Below, piece by piece: positions 42,688 to 51,821 of a stretch of 64,000 nt of DNA. A program made the translations under genes and the position numbers. How positions within the stretch are numbered: position 1 is the first letter of the stretch; each line of letters opens with the position of its first letter. Under the pieces are notes generated by a model. It did not search any database. It was not told the origin of the DNA and saw only the letters and a list, made by a program, of their open reading frames with translations. Source of the DNA: an uncultured Bacteroidales bacterium (lineage in GTDB: Bacteria; Bacteroidota; Bacteroidia; Bacteroidales; Muribaculaceae); the NCBI GenBank assembly GCA_902785925.1, contig CADAAI010000013.1, positions 38,028 to 102,027 of the forward strand. The letters are read 5' to 3'.

Positions 42688-43149
42688 TTAGCGAGTCATG
42701 CGTTTTTTGCCTTTGCTTTTCTTGCTCTTTGTGGCTTTCTTGGTGTCTTTGCTTCCTTTGTCGCCCTTGGCCTGCTGCAGTCCAATCTTGATGTTCTTGA
42801 TCAGGGCTTCGCTCGAGTAGGTAGCACCAGTTGCAACGTCGGCGTCAAGTTTCAGTGCCTCTTCAACGGTTTTGCCAATAAATTGGTTAAACACCTTCTG
42901 TTTTGCCTTGTTGAAATAGGCAGGTGTCTCCTGATTGTCGAGTGCGGTAATGCTGGTGATGCGGCCGTTGTTAATGCTAATGCTCACCGGGGTGGTCCCG
43001 TTGTAGCCTATCACTTTTTTTGCAATCTCACCTGTCATAATCACCTGTGGACCATTGCCCTTAGTTGTCTTGGCGTTGATTGTAAACGAGAAAAAAGCTG
43101 CAACCATAGCAACAAGCACGCTAATAATGGTAAAACTAATTTGTTTCAT
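42688..43149 (-). CDS. Secreted FMN-binding domain protein
   Basis: A 153-residue protein with an N-terminal signal or anchor segment (MKQISFTIISVLVAMVAAFFSF). It has one FMN_bind domain (about 40-130). The flavinylation motif is DVATGATYSSEAL (about 105-117), in which Thr is the expected site for covalent FMN attached by an ApbE-type transferase. The C-terminal 25 residues are extremely Lys-rich (KKATKSKKSKGKKRMTR). Such proteins carry electrons outside the cytoplasm in Rnf, Nqr or extracellular reductase systems. Here it is alone, with no ApbE or redox partner in the window. An opposite-strand open frame over the same DNA is a shadow. Confidence 0.87.
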   Translation of the reverse strand: MKQISFTIISVLVAMVAAFFSFTINAKTTKGNGPQVIMTGEIAKKVIGYNGTTPVSISINNGRITSITALDNQETPAYFNKAKQKVFNQFIGKTVEEALKLDADVATGATYSSEALIKNIKIGLQQAKGDKGSKDTKKATKSKKSKGKKRMTR

Positions 43150-43183
43150 ATTTTCTGTGTTTTTTGTTTTTCTATTTTGACTG

Positions 43184-43213
43184 CAAACTTAATCAAAAAT
43201 TTAACTACACAAA
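43184..43213 (-). promoter_or_regulatory. Promoter for the FMN-binding gene
   Basis: The minus strand carries TTTG (43213-43210), an 18-nt spacer and TAAGTTTG (43191-43184), about 35 nt upstream of the start. Confidence 0.55.
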
Positions 43214-43298
43214 TAGCAAAAACCGAGTTTTTAACATTTTTATCAAAAAAAGTGGTCGAAAAAATGGTTTTTTACTTTTTTAATCCCTCAGTTTGTCC

Positions 43299-43306
43299 TA
43301 CCTTTG
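43299..43306 (+). promoter_or_regulatory. Promoter core TACCTTTG for the TsaC-type gene
   Basis: An exact TAnnTTTG match 26 nt upstream of ATG 43332. It lies downstream of the alternative start at 43293 and so fixes the start at 43332. Confidence 0.6.
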
Positions 43307-43331
43307 TTATTTGATTTGGCAAAAAAGCGAA

Positions 43332-43913
43332 ATGAAGTTGAATCCTACTACAATTGACCAAGATATAGAAGCCTGCATCGATGTGCTCGAGAAGGGAGGG
43401 ATTATTCTATATCCCACCGACACGATTTGGGGCATTGGGTGCGACGCAACCAACGAAGAAGCAGTCAAGAAGGTATATGAGCTTAAGCAGCGAGCCGACA
43501 ACAAGGCGCTTATTGTCTTGCTCGACGAGGTCGACCACCTTGACCACTATGTGGTGAACGTGCCCGAAATGGCGCGAGAACTGCTCGACGTTGCGGTGAA
43601 GCCTCTCACCATAATCTATGAGGGAGCCTTTAATGTTGCTCGTAACCTGCTGGGCGAGAACGATTCGCTGGGCATCCGCATTCCGCACGAGGCATTCTCT
43701 CAGCGCTTGTGTGCCCGCTTTGGCAAGCCCATCGTCTCCACGTCGGCAAACGTTAGTGGTGCCGAGAGTCCACGATCTTTCGGCGACATTGGTGACAATA
43801 TTAAGCAGGGTGTCGATTATGTGGTTAATTATAGGCAGGATGACGATAATCCACATGTGGCGTCCAATATTATACTCCTCCGCAACGACGGCACAATAAA
43901 AATTATTAGATAG
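43332..43913 (+). CDS. L-threonylcarbamoyladenylate synthase (TsaC/Sua5/YciO family)
   Basis: A 193-residue protein of the family that makes threonylcarbamoyl-AMP from threonine, bicarbonate and ATP for the t6A37 modification of ANN-decoding tRNAs. The segments seen are GGIILYPTDTIWGIGCDATN (about residues 22-41), KQRADNKALIVLL, LGIRIPHEAF and GKPIVSTSANVSGAESP (about 138-154). It is a single-domain enzyme of TsaC length without the Sua5 C-terminal domain. The YciO paralogue cannot be excluded by eye. It is followed by the sugar transferase gene after 67 nt. Confidence 0.9.
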   Translation: MKLNPTTIDQDIEACIDVLEKGGIILYPTDTIWGIGCDATNEEAVKKVYELKQRADNKALIVLLDEVDHLDHYVVNVPEMARELLDVAVKPLTIIYEGAFNVARNLLGENDSLGIRIPHEAFSQRLCARFGKPIVSTSANVSGAESPRSFGDIGDNIKQGVDYVVNYRQDDDNPHVASNIILLRNDGTIKIIR

Positions 43914-43980
43914 TTATTTCAATTGCTAGATTTTAAGTTTTTAAGACTACAAAACAACTAGAAGAATTTAAGTGTTATAA

Positions 43981-45396
43981 ATGACAGGCGAACAGCGGCA
44001 ACGATTAAAATACATCATCGGCGACTTCTTGTCGTCAAATGTTGCATGGTTCCTTTTCAACCTGGTGCGTTATCACCTAGGGTTTGTCAAGGGACATTTG
44101 TCGTTGTCATCGTTTCTCACTTCACACAATGTGATTTTGGGACAGATTGTGTTCCCGCTCTTCATGATGCTTGTCTATTACCTCTCAGGTTACTATAATA
44201 TCCCTTACCGCAAGTCCCGCCTTCAGGAGTTCCTAATCACCATTCTCAGTGCTGTGTGCAACAGTTTCATGATTGTGACTTTTGCACTACTCAACGATAT
44301 GGCTGAGAGTCAAGTCGAGAACATTGAGGTGATTTTTATGCTCATTGGAGTGCTGTTTGTGGTGGTCTACACTGTTAGGCTTCTCATCACCAATGCTTGC
44401 ACGGCAAGGATTAGGAGCGGCAAACTGCAATTCAACGCGTTGATAGTGGGTAGCGGGGCTTCGGGCTTCGCCTTCTATCAGCGCCTTAATAAGACTATCA
44501 ACACTTTGGGATATAATGTGGTGGGCTTCGTCGACTTGCCGGGCGAAAATCGTGTTAAGGACATTGTGCTGCCAGTCTTCCGTCTTGATGAAGTTGGCAG
44601 TGTGTGTGCCGAAAACGATATCAAGGAGGTGATTGTGGTGCCCACCAAACTGAGCACCGAGCACATGCTTGCGGTCATCGATAGACTTTATGCTCTCAAT
44701 GTGCCTCTCAAGATGACCCCCGACAAGAACAACGCTTTCATGTCGCGTGCTCGTTTCAGCAACCTCTACGGCGACCCCCTGGTCGACGTGAGTGGCAACT
44801 CCATGAGCGAGGGTGGCAAGAACATCAAGCGCCTGTTTGACATTATTGTGTCAGCTGTTATGATGGTGTTACTTATCCCAGTCTATTTAGTAGTATCTAT
44901 TTTGATAAAGCTCGACTCTAAAGGACCAGTGATTTTTTCGCAGGAGCGAGTGGGATATCACAACAAGAAGTTTAACATCTACAAATTCCGCTCTATGGTG
45001 GTCGATGCCGAGAAGGATAACCGTCCGCAGCTTTCGAGCGAGGATGACCCACGCATCACCAAGGTGGGACACTTGCTGCGCAAGTACCGCATCGACGAGT
45101 TGCCACAGTTCTGGAACGTGCTCAAGGGCGATATGTCGCTCGTGGGACCTCGTCCTGAGCGTCAGTACTATATCGACCAGATTGTCGCACGTAAGCCCGC
45201 CTATCTGCTTGTGCATCAGGTGCGTCCGGGCATTACATCGATGGGGCAGGTGAAGTTTGGTTATGCCAAGGATGTTGATGAAATGCTCGAGCGTCTCGAC
45301 TATGACTTGCTTTACATCGAGAACATGTCGCTCCTCAACGACGTGAAGATTCTCGCCTATACAATTAAGATTGTGGTTACTGGAAAAGGTGTGTGA
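43981..45396 (+). CDS. Undecaprenyl-phosphate sugar phosphotransferase (WcaJ/Bac_transf type)
   Basis: A 471-residue membrane glycosyl-1-phosphate transferase. It would move a sugar phosphate from a UDP-sugar to undecaprenyl phosphate, starting exopolysaccharide, capsule or O-antigen units. There are four N-terminal membrane spans (about 10-125), a Rossmann-like middle (LIVGSGASGFAFYQRL, about 155-170) and a fifth hydrophobic segment (about 285-310). The catalytic Bac_transf domain has FSQERVGYHNKKFNIYKFRS, LRKYRIDELPQFWNVL and GDMSLVGPRPERQ (about 320-400). The usual capsule locus is not adjacent. Its stop codon overlaps the ClC start (TGATG). Confidence 0.92.
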   Translation: MTGEQRQRLKYIIGDFLSSNVAWFLFNLVRYHLGFVKGHLSLSSFLTSHNVILGQIVFPLFMMLVYYLSGYYNIPYRKSRLQEFLITILSAVCNSFMIVTFALLNDMAESQVENIEVIFMLIGVLFVVVYTVRLLITNACTARIRSGKLQFNALIVGSGASGFAFYQRLNKTINTLGYNVVGFVDLPGENRVKDIVLPVFRLDEVGSVCAENDIKEVIVVPTKLSTEHMLAVIDRLYALNVPLKMTPDKNNAFMSRARFSNLYGDPLVDVSGNSMSEGGKNIKRLFDIIVSAVMMVLLIPVYLVVSILIKLDSKGPVIFSQERVGYHNKKFNIYKFRSMVVDAEKDNRPQLSSEDDPRITKVGHLLRKYRIDELPQFWNVLKGDMSLVGPRPERQYYIDQIVARKPAYLLVHQVRPGITSMGQVKFGYAKDVDEMLERLDYDLLYIENMSLLNDVKILAYTIKIVVTGKGV

Positions 45397-47231
45397 TGGG
45401 CAGCTATAGCAAGGTAAATAAAACTGATGAAGAGCCTTTACATGACGGCAAGACACACTGGCTCGACTCGCTGAGGCGATGGCGCGAGACTCACATCAAG
45501 GAGAAGACTTTCGTCGTGATTCTTGCCTTGGTGGTGGGTGCTGTGTCGGGACTTGCGGCAGTGCTGCTCAAGTTCCTGATTGGCTTTATCGCAGGAATAT
45601 TGACTAAACATGTGCACATCTCCGAGGGTAACTACGAGTATTTGGTCTTTCCGGTGGTGGGTATTCTTCTTGCTGGGCTCTATGTGCGTTATGTCATTAA
45701 AGATGATATCTATCACGGTGTCACACGTGTGCTCTATGCCATTGCGCAGCGCAAGAGCCGTCTCAAGCCTCACAATATGTATGCCTCTTTGGTATCTTCA
45801 TCGGTGACCATCGGCTTTGGTGGTTCGGTGGGTGCCGAGGGTCCAATCGTGTTCACTGGTGCTGCTATAGGTTCAAACTTAGGGCAATTCTTCAGGCTCA
45901 CTCCACAAACTCTCATGCTCCTCGTGGGGTGTGGTGCTGCAGCGGGTATCGCTGGCATCTTCAAGGCTCCAATTGCTGGTGTGTTGTTTACCATAGAGGT
46001 GCTGCTTATCGACCTTAATTCACGGTCGGTAGTGCCTCTCATTATCTCCTCGGTGACTGGTGCCACAGTGGCTTATGCTTTCACAGGCTATAACGTGGAG
46101 TTCTTCTTCTCTCAGAGCGAGCCGTTCTTCACGTCGCGCATTCCATTTGTCATCCTGCTTGGCCTCTTCTGTGGCTTTGTCTCGCTCTATTTCAATAAGA
46201 CTATCGAGAAAATGGAGACAATGTTTGCACGCATCACCAATCATTGGGTGCGTTTTGCCATTGGGGCGGTCATCCTGAGCCTGCTCATCTTCCTTTTCCC
46301 TGCACTCTACGGCGAGGGTTATGGAGCCATCAACAACCTGCTCAATGGCGACGTGAAGCCTCTCTTCGATAACAGCATTTTTTATAATCATCACAATAGC
46401 GTGTGGTGGGCTGTTGCACTGGTGGGGTGCCTGTGTTTTACCAAGGTGTTTGCCACAAGTGCCACCAATGGTGGTGGAGGTGTGGGTGGTACGTTTGCTC
46501 CTTCCCTCTATGTAGGTTGTATGGCTGGTTTCTTTTTCGCTTTCTTGCTCAACTCGCTTGGAGTAATTGATCCGTCTTTGCCATTGTCGCACAAGAATTT
46601 CGCCTTGTTGGGCATGGCAGGTGTGATGGCAGGCGTAATGCACGCGCCTCTCATGGCAATCTTTCTCACGGCCGAAATGACCGGTGGCTACGACCTCTTC
46701 CTGCCGCTGCTCATCGTCTCGGTGGTGTCCTACCTCACTTCACGCATCTTGCTGCCTTATGGCATCTACTCTCGACGTTTGGCTAAGCGTGGCGAGTTAC
46801 TCACTCACCACAAGGACAAGTCGGTGCTCACGCTGCTCAAGATGGATAGTGTGATAGAGACCGATTTTACTCCAGTGCACCCCGAAATGAGCCTCAAGGA
46901 GATGGTTGACGTCATAGCCAAGAGTTCGCGTAATCTATTTCCGGTGATCAATGAGAAAGGCCATCTGCTTGGAGTGGTGCTGCTCGACGACATCCGCAAC
47001 ATCATGTTCCGTCCCGACCTCTACCGTCGCATCTATGTCGAGCGTTTCATGTCGGCACCACCGGCACAAATCGAGGTCGGCACACCCATGGAGCAGGTGA
47101 TGCGCACCTTCGACGAAACTAAGGCGTGGAACTTGCCGGTGGTTGAGGATGGAAAGTATGTGGGATTTGTCTCTAAGTCAAAGATTTTCAACTCCTACCG
47201 TGAGCTCCTCAAGCACTACAGCTACGACTGA
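45396..47231 (+). CDS. ClC-type chloride channel/antiporter with CBS domains
   Basis: A 611-residue membrane protein of the ClC family, with about ten membrane helices (about 35-440) and a C-terminal CBS pair (about 465-605). The ion-pathway motifs are GFGGSVGAEGPIVFTGAAIG (the GxEGP motif with the gating Glu) and NGGGGVGGTFAPSLYVG. The gating Glu favours Cl-/H+ exchange. LLGMAGVMAGVMHAPLMAIFLTAE (in part, VMAGVMHAPLMAIFL) completes the core. I chose ATG 45396, overlapping the stop of the transferase gene; a GTG at 45393 is one codon longer. The CBS pair suggests regulation by adenine nucleotides. fmt follows after 23 nt. Confidence 0.94.
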   Translation: MGSYSKVNKTDEEPLHDGKTHWLDSLRRWRETHIKEKTFVVILALVVGAVSGLAAVLLKFLIGFIAGILTKHVHISEGNYEYLVFPVVGILLAGLYVRYVIKDDIYHGVTRVLYAIAQRKSRLKPHNMYASLVSSSVTIGFGGSVGAEGPIVFTGAAIGSNLGQFFRLTPQTLMLLVGCGAAAGIAGIFKAPIAGVLFTIEVLLIDLNSRSVVPLIISSVTGATVAYAFTGYNVEFFFSQSEPFFTSRIPFVILLGLFCGFVSLYFNKTIEKMETMFARITNHWVRFAIGAVILSLLIFLFPALYGEGYGAINNLLNGDVKPLFDNSIFYNHHNSVWWAVALVGCLCFTKVFATSATNGGGGVGGTFAPSLYVGCMAGFFFAFLLNSLGVIDPSLPLSHKNFALLGMAGVMAGVMHAPLMAIFLTAEMTGGYDLFLPLLIVSVVSYLTSRILLPYGIYSRRLAKRGELLTHHKDKSVLTLLKMDSVIETDFTPVHPEMSLKEMVDVIAKSSRNLFPVINEKGHLLGVVLLDDIRNIMFRPDLYRRIYVERFMSAPPAQIEVGTPMEQVMRTFDETKAWNLPVVEDGKYVGFVSKSKIFNSYRELLKHYSYD

Positions 47232-47254
47232 TTCCGAACAACAATAACGAATAC

Positions 47255-48217
47255 ATGACTAAAGAAGACCTGAGAATAGTATTTTTTGGCACCCCCGATT
47301 TTGCTGTTGAGAGTCTGCGACGACTCGTTGAGGGTGGTTACAACATAGTGGGTGTAGTAACTATGCCCGACAAGATTGCTGGCCGTGGACACCGCATGAT
47401 TCAGTCGGCTGTGAAACAATATGCAGTGGAGCAGGGGCTCTACCTCATGCAACCCGATAAACTTAAGGATGAGGCGTTTGTCAGCGAGTTGCGCAGCCTC
47501 AATGCGCAGCTGCACATCGTCATTGCATTCCGCATGCTACCCGAGGTGGTGTGGGCTATGCCGCCGCTCGGCACCTTCAACCTCCACGCCTCACTGCTGC
47601 CCAAGTATCGTGGCGCAGCGCCCATCAACTGGGCGGTGATGAACGGCGACACCGTTACTGGAGTCACCACCTTCTTCCTCAAGCATGAAATCGACACTGG
47701 CGACGTGATTCAGCAAAAGGCGATCGAGATTGGGCGAACCGACAACGTAGAGGTAGTTCATGACAAGTTGATGCTCTTGGGAGCCGATATGGTACTTGAG
47801 ACGGTTGACGCTATAATTGCAGGAACAGTCGAACCAATCCCACAGTTGGAGATGCTTGATGGCGAACTGCCCACACCAGCTCCTAAAATCTTCACCGAGA
47901 CTTGCCGCATCGACTGGAACCGTCCAGCCGAGGAGCTATACAACCACATCCGAGGCCTCTCGCCCTATCCAGCTGCGTGGAGTGAACTCGTCGACGAACA
48001 AGGCAACACCCACCACGTGAAAATCTTCGCTACTACTGAGCCAATTCCCAAAACCGAGCCATTACCAGGCACTATAACCGCCGACGGCAAGCACCTCATC
48101 GTGGATTGTGCCGATGGAGCCCTTGAAATTCTGTCCCTCCAGCTTTCAGGAAAGCGACGCATGCCAGCACCCGACTTCATGCGCGGCTTCCCCCTCGCAG
48201 GCTACCACTTCACCTAA
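47255..48217 (+). CDS. fmt: Methionyl-tRNA formyltransferase
   Basis: A 320-residue enzyme that formylates initiator methionyl-tRNA using 10-formyl-THF. The N-terminal catalytic domain starts LRIVFFGTPDFAVESL and carries the signature FNLHASLLPKYRGAAPIN (about residue 107), including the catalytic His. The TGVTTFFL and DTGDVIQQ segments follow. The C-terminal OB-like tRNA-binding domain (about 205-315) includes RIDWNRPAEELYNHIRGL. It is 23 nt downstream of the ClC gene and probably in the same transcript. Confidence 0.96.
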   Translation: MTKEDLRIVFFGTPDFAVESLRRLVEGGYNIVGVVTMPDKIAGRGHRMIQSAVKQYAVEQGLYLMQPDKLKDEAFVSELRSLNAQLHIVIAFRMLPEVVWAMPPLGTFNLHASLLPKYRGAAPINWAVMNGDTVTGVTTFFLKHEIDTGDVIQQKAIEIGRTDNVEVVHDKLMLLGADMVLETVDAIIAGTVEPIPQLEMLDGELPTPAPKIFTETCRIDWNRPAEELYNHIRGLSPYPAAWSELVDEQGNTHHVKIFATTEPIPKTEPLPGTITADGKHLIVDCADGALEILSLQLSGKRRMPAPDFMRGFPLAGYHFT

Positions 48218-48463
48218 ACCATCTATAACCTCAATGTTATGACTTTTTTACTGTTTGTTCATATCTTGCGTTATGAGCAGTAGTCGTGGCGTGGACAAGT
48301 AACTCATCCTCGCTAATTCACCAAAAGGCTGTTCCTCTTGGCGGTTTTAATATTGTTCCCCAGTCTTGCTGTCATTTATCTTTGCTTTTGCTAGCAATCC
48401 TAGCAAGAGTTCTTTGACATATTGTCATTCCCTCAATATTTTTTTTCTCAAAATGTCCCAAAA

Positions 48464-48562
48464 CTGAGTCAACTGAGTCAGGTGAGTCAGGTGAGTCAGG
48501 TGAGTCCTATGAACACACTGATTACAGTGATTCCACTGATTCCATAGGTTCAATCGATTCCA
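48464..48562. repeat. Eleven-unit degenerate 9-bp tandem repeat
   Basis: A continuous 9-nt period runs from 48464 to 48562. The first units read CTGAGTCAA, CTGAGTCAG and GTGAGTCAG twice; the later ones drift to CTGATTACA, GTGATTCCA, CTGATTCCA and TCGATTCCA. It lies in the 535-nt gene-free gap between fmt and sppA, about 70 nt upstream of the sppA promoter core. Apart from a weak hairpin after fmt (48225-48247), I see nothing else in this gap. Confidence 0.8.
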
Positions 48563-48630
48563 GGCGAAACTTCATAGTCAAAAAATTAAAAAAAATATGT
48601 TTTTATCACTGCTATTGGGAAATTTATTGC

Positions 48631-48638
48631 TATCTTTG
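48631..48638 (+). promoter_or_regulatory. Promoter core TATCTTTG for sppA
   Basis: An exact TAnnTTTG match about 115 nt upstream of the sppA start, leaving a long leader. The -33 element is unclear. Confidence 0.5.
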
Positions 48639-48752
48639 TAAATTGCATACGAGGGGAATGTCCCTCGCTATCAATAATAGATTGAAACTAATAGTAACCC
48701 GACTCTTCTTGCGCTGGGTATAAATATTTAAAAATAAAATAATTACAACGAT

Positions 48753-50573
48753 ATGTTAAAGAAATTCTTCCTCGTAGTGTGTGGCTCTTTTGTGGGCGTT
48801 TTCCTAGCGTTGTTATTTTTCACGCTGACGGCTGTTATAGCAAGTTTCATCATTTTTGGTTCTATGTCTAGCTCAAATGGAGCTACCAAGATTGAGAAAA
48901 ACTCCATCATGTATGTCAATTTGGAGGGTGTACTCAATGAGCGTGACGCAACCGGCAATGCTTCGCTAATGTCGTTTATGTCTAATCAAGGCCCGTCGCA
49001 AAGTCTATCAACTCTTATCAAGAGCTTGAAGATTGCAAAGGATGAAGAAAAGATCAAAGGCATCTATCTCGACTGTCGTGGCATGGCTAGTGGCATGTCA
49101 TCATTATATGAGCTCCGCGAGGCACTCAAAGATTTCAAGGCAAGCAAGAAGTTCATCTATGCCTTTGGCGACGAGGGTATCATGCAGAGCGATTACTATT
49201 TGGCTTCGGTCGCCGACTCTATATTCATCAATCCCGAGGGAATGGTCGATGTGCACGGACTGGCATCAGCGACTCCTTACTATAAGAAACTCATGGATAA
49301 GGTGGGAATCGAGATGCAGGTTGTAAGAGTGGGAACATTCAAGAGCGCCGTTGAGCCCTTTATGCTTGAGGAGATGAGTCCTGCCAACCGCGAGCAACAA
49401 GAGCACTACCTGGGAAGTTTGTGGAGTGTGATTTCTAGCGACATCGCCAAGTCAAGAGGCATTGATCCAACTAAATTTGTTGCTCTTACCGATAGCGTAA
49501 TGGCAACAATGAGCGCTAAGGATTTGAAGGCTAATAAACTGGTTGACCGCCTGTGCTACCGTTCAGAGTTTGAGGACAAGCTTCGCAAACTCACCGACGT
49601 TGATATGAAAGACGACCTCAAGTTGGTATCTCCCGACGAACTGGTGCTTTCGGCCGATGATCCCATGGGAACTGGCAAGGAAGTTATTGCTGTGCTTTAT
49701 GCCGACGGTGAAATCTTCAGCGGCGAGGAAAGTGGTGGAGGTCTACCAGGCATCAATGGCATGAACCAGGGAGGAATCTACAGCGAGGATATGGCCGACT
49801 TGATTCGTGAGTTGCAATACGATGACGATATCAAGGCTTTGGTGCTTAGAGTGAATTCGCCTGGAGGCAGCGCTTTTGGTAGCGAGGAGATCTGGAAGGC
49901 ACTCGAGGACTTCAAGGCGGCTGGCAAGCCATTTGCTGTGTCGATGAGCGACTATGCCGCTTCGGGTGGCTACTACATCTCGTCAGGAGCTCAGCGCATC
50001 TTTGCCGAGCCTCTCACTATCACTGGCAGCATCGGTATCTTTGGTATGATACCTAATGCCAGCAACTTTATTAACAATACTTTAGGTGTTAAAATCGAGG
50101 AAGTTAGCACTGGCCCTAACGCAATTGCAGGTGCTACCTATAAGCCACTTACCGACCAGCAGCGCAATGCACTGCAAGGCATGGTAAATCGTGGATATGA
50201 CACATTTACCAACCGTTGTGCGCAAGGTCGCAAGCTCTCGCAAGACTCTATTAAGGTCATTGGCGAGGGTCGCGTGTGGGATGCTGTAACTGCACATGAA
50301 ATTGGGCTGGTCGACGAGCTCGGTGGACTCGAGTCTGCTATCAAGTGGGTGGCTAAGCAGGCCAAGATTAAAGATGGCGACTACTCGGTAGTTGATTACC
50401 CCAATCAGGAGATGTCGTTCTTCGACATGCTCACCTCAATGCAGGGCATGAAACTCGAGAACGATATGCGCAATCGTATGGGTATGTTCTACACCTATTA
50501 TGAGCAGTTGCAGGCAATCCTGGGTCGTGACCGCATCCTCTGCATGATGGAACCAATCGAAATTAACTTCTAA
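48753..50573 (+). CDS. sppA: Signal peptide peptidase SppA, 67-kDa type
   Basis: A 606-residue membrane-anchored serine protease of the tandem-domain (67K) SppA type, which degrades cleaved signal peptides and membrane-associated peptides. One N-terminal membrane helix (about 4-34) is followed by two homologous S49 domains. The general-base lysine is in the first domain (VVRVGTFKSAVEPF, near residue 198). The nucleophile serine is in the second (MSDYAASGGYYISSGAQRI, near 405-410). The LRVNSPGGSAFGSEEIW segment is also characteristic. The protein is followed by lpxK after 76 nt. Confidence 0.94.
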   Translation: MLKKFFLVVCGSFVGVFLALLFFTLTAVIASFIIFGSMSSSNGATKIEKNSIMYVNLEGVLNERDATGNASLMSFMSNQGPSQSLSTLIKSLKIAKDEEKIKGIYLDCRGMASGMSSLYELREALKDFKASKKFIYAFGDEGIMQSDYYLASVADSIFINPEGMVDVHGLASATPYYKKLMDKVGIEMQVVRVGTFKSAVEPFMLEEMSPANREQQEHYLGSLWSVISSDIAKSRGIDPTKFVALTDSVMATMSAKDLKANKLVDRLCYRSEFEDKLRKLTDVDMKDDLKLVSPDELVLSADDPMGTGKEVIAVLYADGEIFSGEESGGGLPGINGMNQGGIYSEDMADLIRELQYDDDIKALVLRVNSPGGSAFGSEEIWKALEDFKAAGKPFAVSMSDYAASGGYYISSGAQRIFAEPLTITGSIGIFGMIPNASNFINNTLGVKIEEVSTGPNAIAGATYKPLTDQQRNALQGMVNRGYDTFTNRCAQGRKLSQDSIKVIGEGRVWDAVTAHEIGLVDELGGLESAIKWVAKQAKIKDGDYSVVDYPNQEMSFFDMLTSMQGMKLENDMRNRMGMFYTYYEQLQAILGRDRILCMMEPIEINF

Positions 50574-50649
50574 ATCGTCACGTGCTTTAAGATTTATTGC
50601 CTAGTTCACTAGTATTCATTGCACTACTTGTTTACTTTGAATCTCAACA

Positions 50650-51771
50650 ATGGATTTTGACAACATATTACGCATAAGCCGCAAGTTTCTTGCTGTGACC
50701 GAGAGAATACTTCTCACGCCATTGTCCTGGCTCTATGGAGCAGGGGTGTGGTTCAGGCAGCTGGCTTTTAACACAGGAATCCTCAAGCAGGAGGAGTTCG
50801 ATGTTCCAGTTGTCACCGTGGGTAATGTCACGGTTGGAGGAACAGGCAAGACTCCTCATGTAGAGTATATCGTCTCTAGGCTCTGCCGTAAGTACGATAT
50901 TGCCGTCCTGAGTCGTGGCTACAAGCGTCGCACCAAGGGATTTGTGATGGCCAACGATAACTTGTCACCAGTCGATCTTGGCGATGAGCCTTATCAAATC
51001 TATCGTAAGTTCCGCTCAATGGTTACTGTGGCTGTGTGTGAAGACCGCAGGCAGGGAATCAAGAACCTGCTTCGCATTAATCCCGACATTAACCTCATCA
51101 TCCTTGACGATGCAATGCAGCATCGATATGTGAAACCTAAGGTGAGTGTGGTCATGATCGACTACAGCCGTCCACCTTATGAGGACAAGCTATTGCCGCT
51201 CGGTTCTTTGCGTGAGCCAGCCGACCGCATCCTTAAGTGTGATATGGTGGTGGTTACTAAGTGCCCTGATGATGTGAAACCAGTTGACCTGCGCATGATT
51301 AAGGAGCACATGGACCTCTTTAAGTATCAGCAGCTCTATTTCTCTAAGGTGCGCTACGGTGCGCCCGAACCGGTGTTCCCCATCGGCAATCCCGACCTCA
51401 CGTCGCTCAACTGGCTTGACGAGGACGACCTCATCCTTGGTGTCGCAGGAATCGCTAATCCCAGACCTTTTGCCAAGTATCTAAAGCAGTTTGGTACTCG
51501 TCTCAAGGTGATTCACTACGATGACCATCACACCTATAGCCGAGAGGATTTCCGCTACATCTTCAAGCTTTTCCGTGAGCTGGAGGGTAAGCGCAAGTAC
51601 ATCGTCACAACCGAGAAGGATGCCGTACGCATCCTCAACAGCCCTTATTTCCCGCCAACAAGGCAGAACAACATCTACTTCATACCCATTCAGGCCGATT
51701 TTCTCAACTATGAGGATCGCGACTTCATTCATGAGCTACAGAAGAAGATTGAGGGTATCGACGACCTATAA
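50650..51771 (+). CDS. lpxK: Tetraacyldisaccharide 4'-kinase
   Basis: A 373-residue lipid A biosynthesis kinase that phosphorylates the 4' position of the tetraacyl disaccharide at the inner membrane. An amphipathic N-terminal helix leads to VTVGNVTVGGTGKTPHVEY (about residues 54-72), containing the Walker A loop. ISRGYKR-like (VLSRGYKRRTKGF), EPYQIYRKF and LIILDDAMQHRYVKP follow. FRYIFKLFRELEGKRKYIVTTEKDAVRI (in part, RKYIVTTEKDAVRI) is the conserved C-terminal block. It lies between sppA and punA, 50 nt from the latter, in a co-directional run. Confidence 0.95.
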   Translation: MDFDNILRISRKFLAVTERILLTPLSWLYGAGVWFRQLAFNTGILKQEEFDVPVVTVGNVTVGGTGKTPHVEYIVSRLCRKYDIAVLSRGYKRRTKGFVMANDNLSPVDLGDEPYQIYRKFRSMVTVAVCEDRRQGIKNLLRINPDINLIILDDAMQHRYVKPKVSVVMIDYSRPPYEDKLLPLGSLREPADRILKCDMVVVTKCPDDVKPVDLRMIKEHMDLFKYQQLYFSKVRYGAPEPVFPIGNPDLTSLNWLDEDDLILGVAGIANPRPFAKYLKQFGTRLKVIHYDDHHTYSREDFRYIFKLFRELEGKRKYIVTTEKDAVRILNSPYFPPTRQNNIYFIPIQADFLNYEDRDFIHELQKKIEGIDDL

Positions 51772-51821
51772 GGCTTCTTAAAGTGACTTATCATTTTATT
51801 AACTCTAATACATAAACTATT

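Noticed and set aside
42661..43314. 217-residue plus-strand open frame over the FMN-binding gene
   Set aside because: It is rich in Cys and Phe without domain features and lies antisense to a clear FMN_bind gene with a signal peptide, flavinylation motif, promoter and terminator.
48464..48562. CRISPR array
   Set aside because: The units are contiguous 9-mers without spacers and no cas genes are present.
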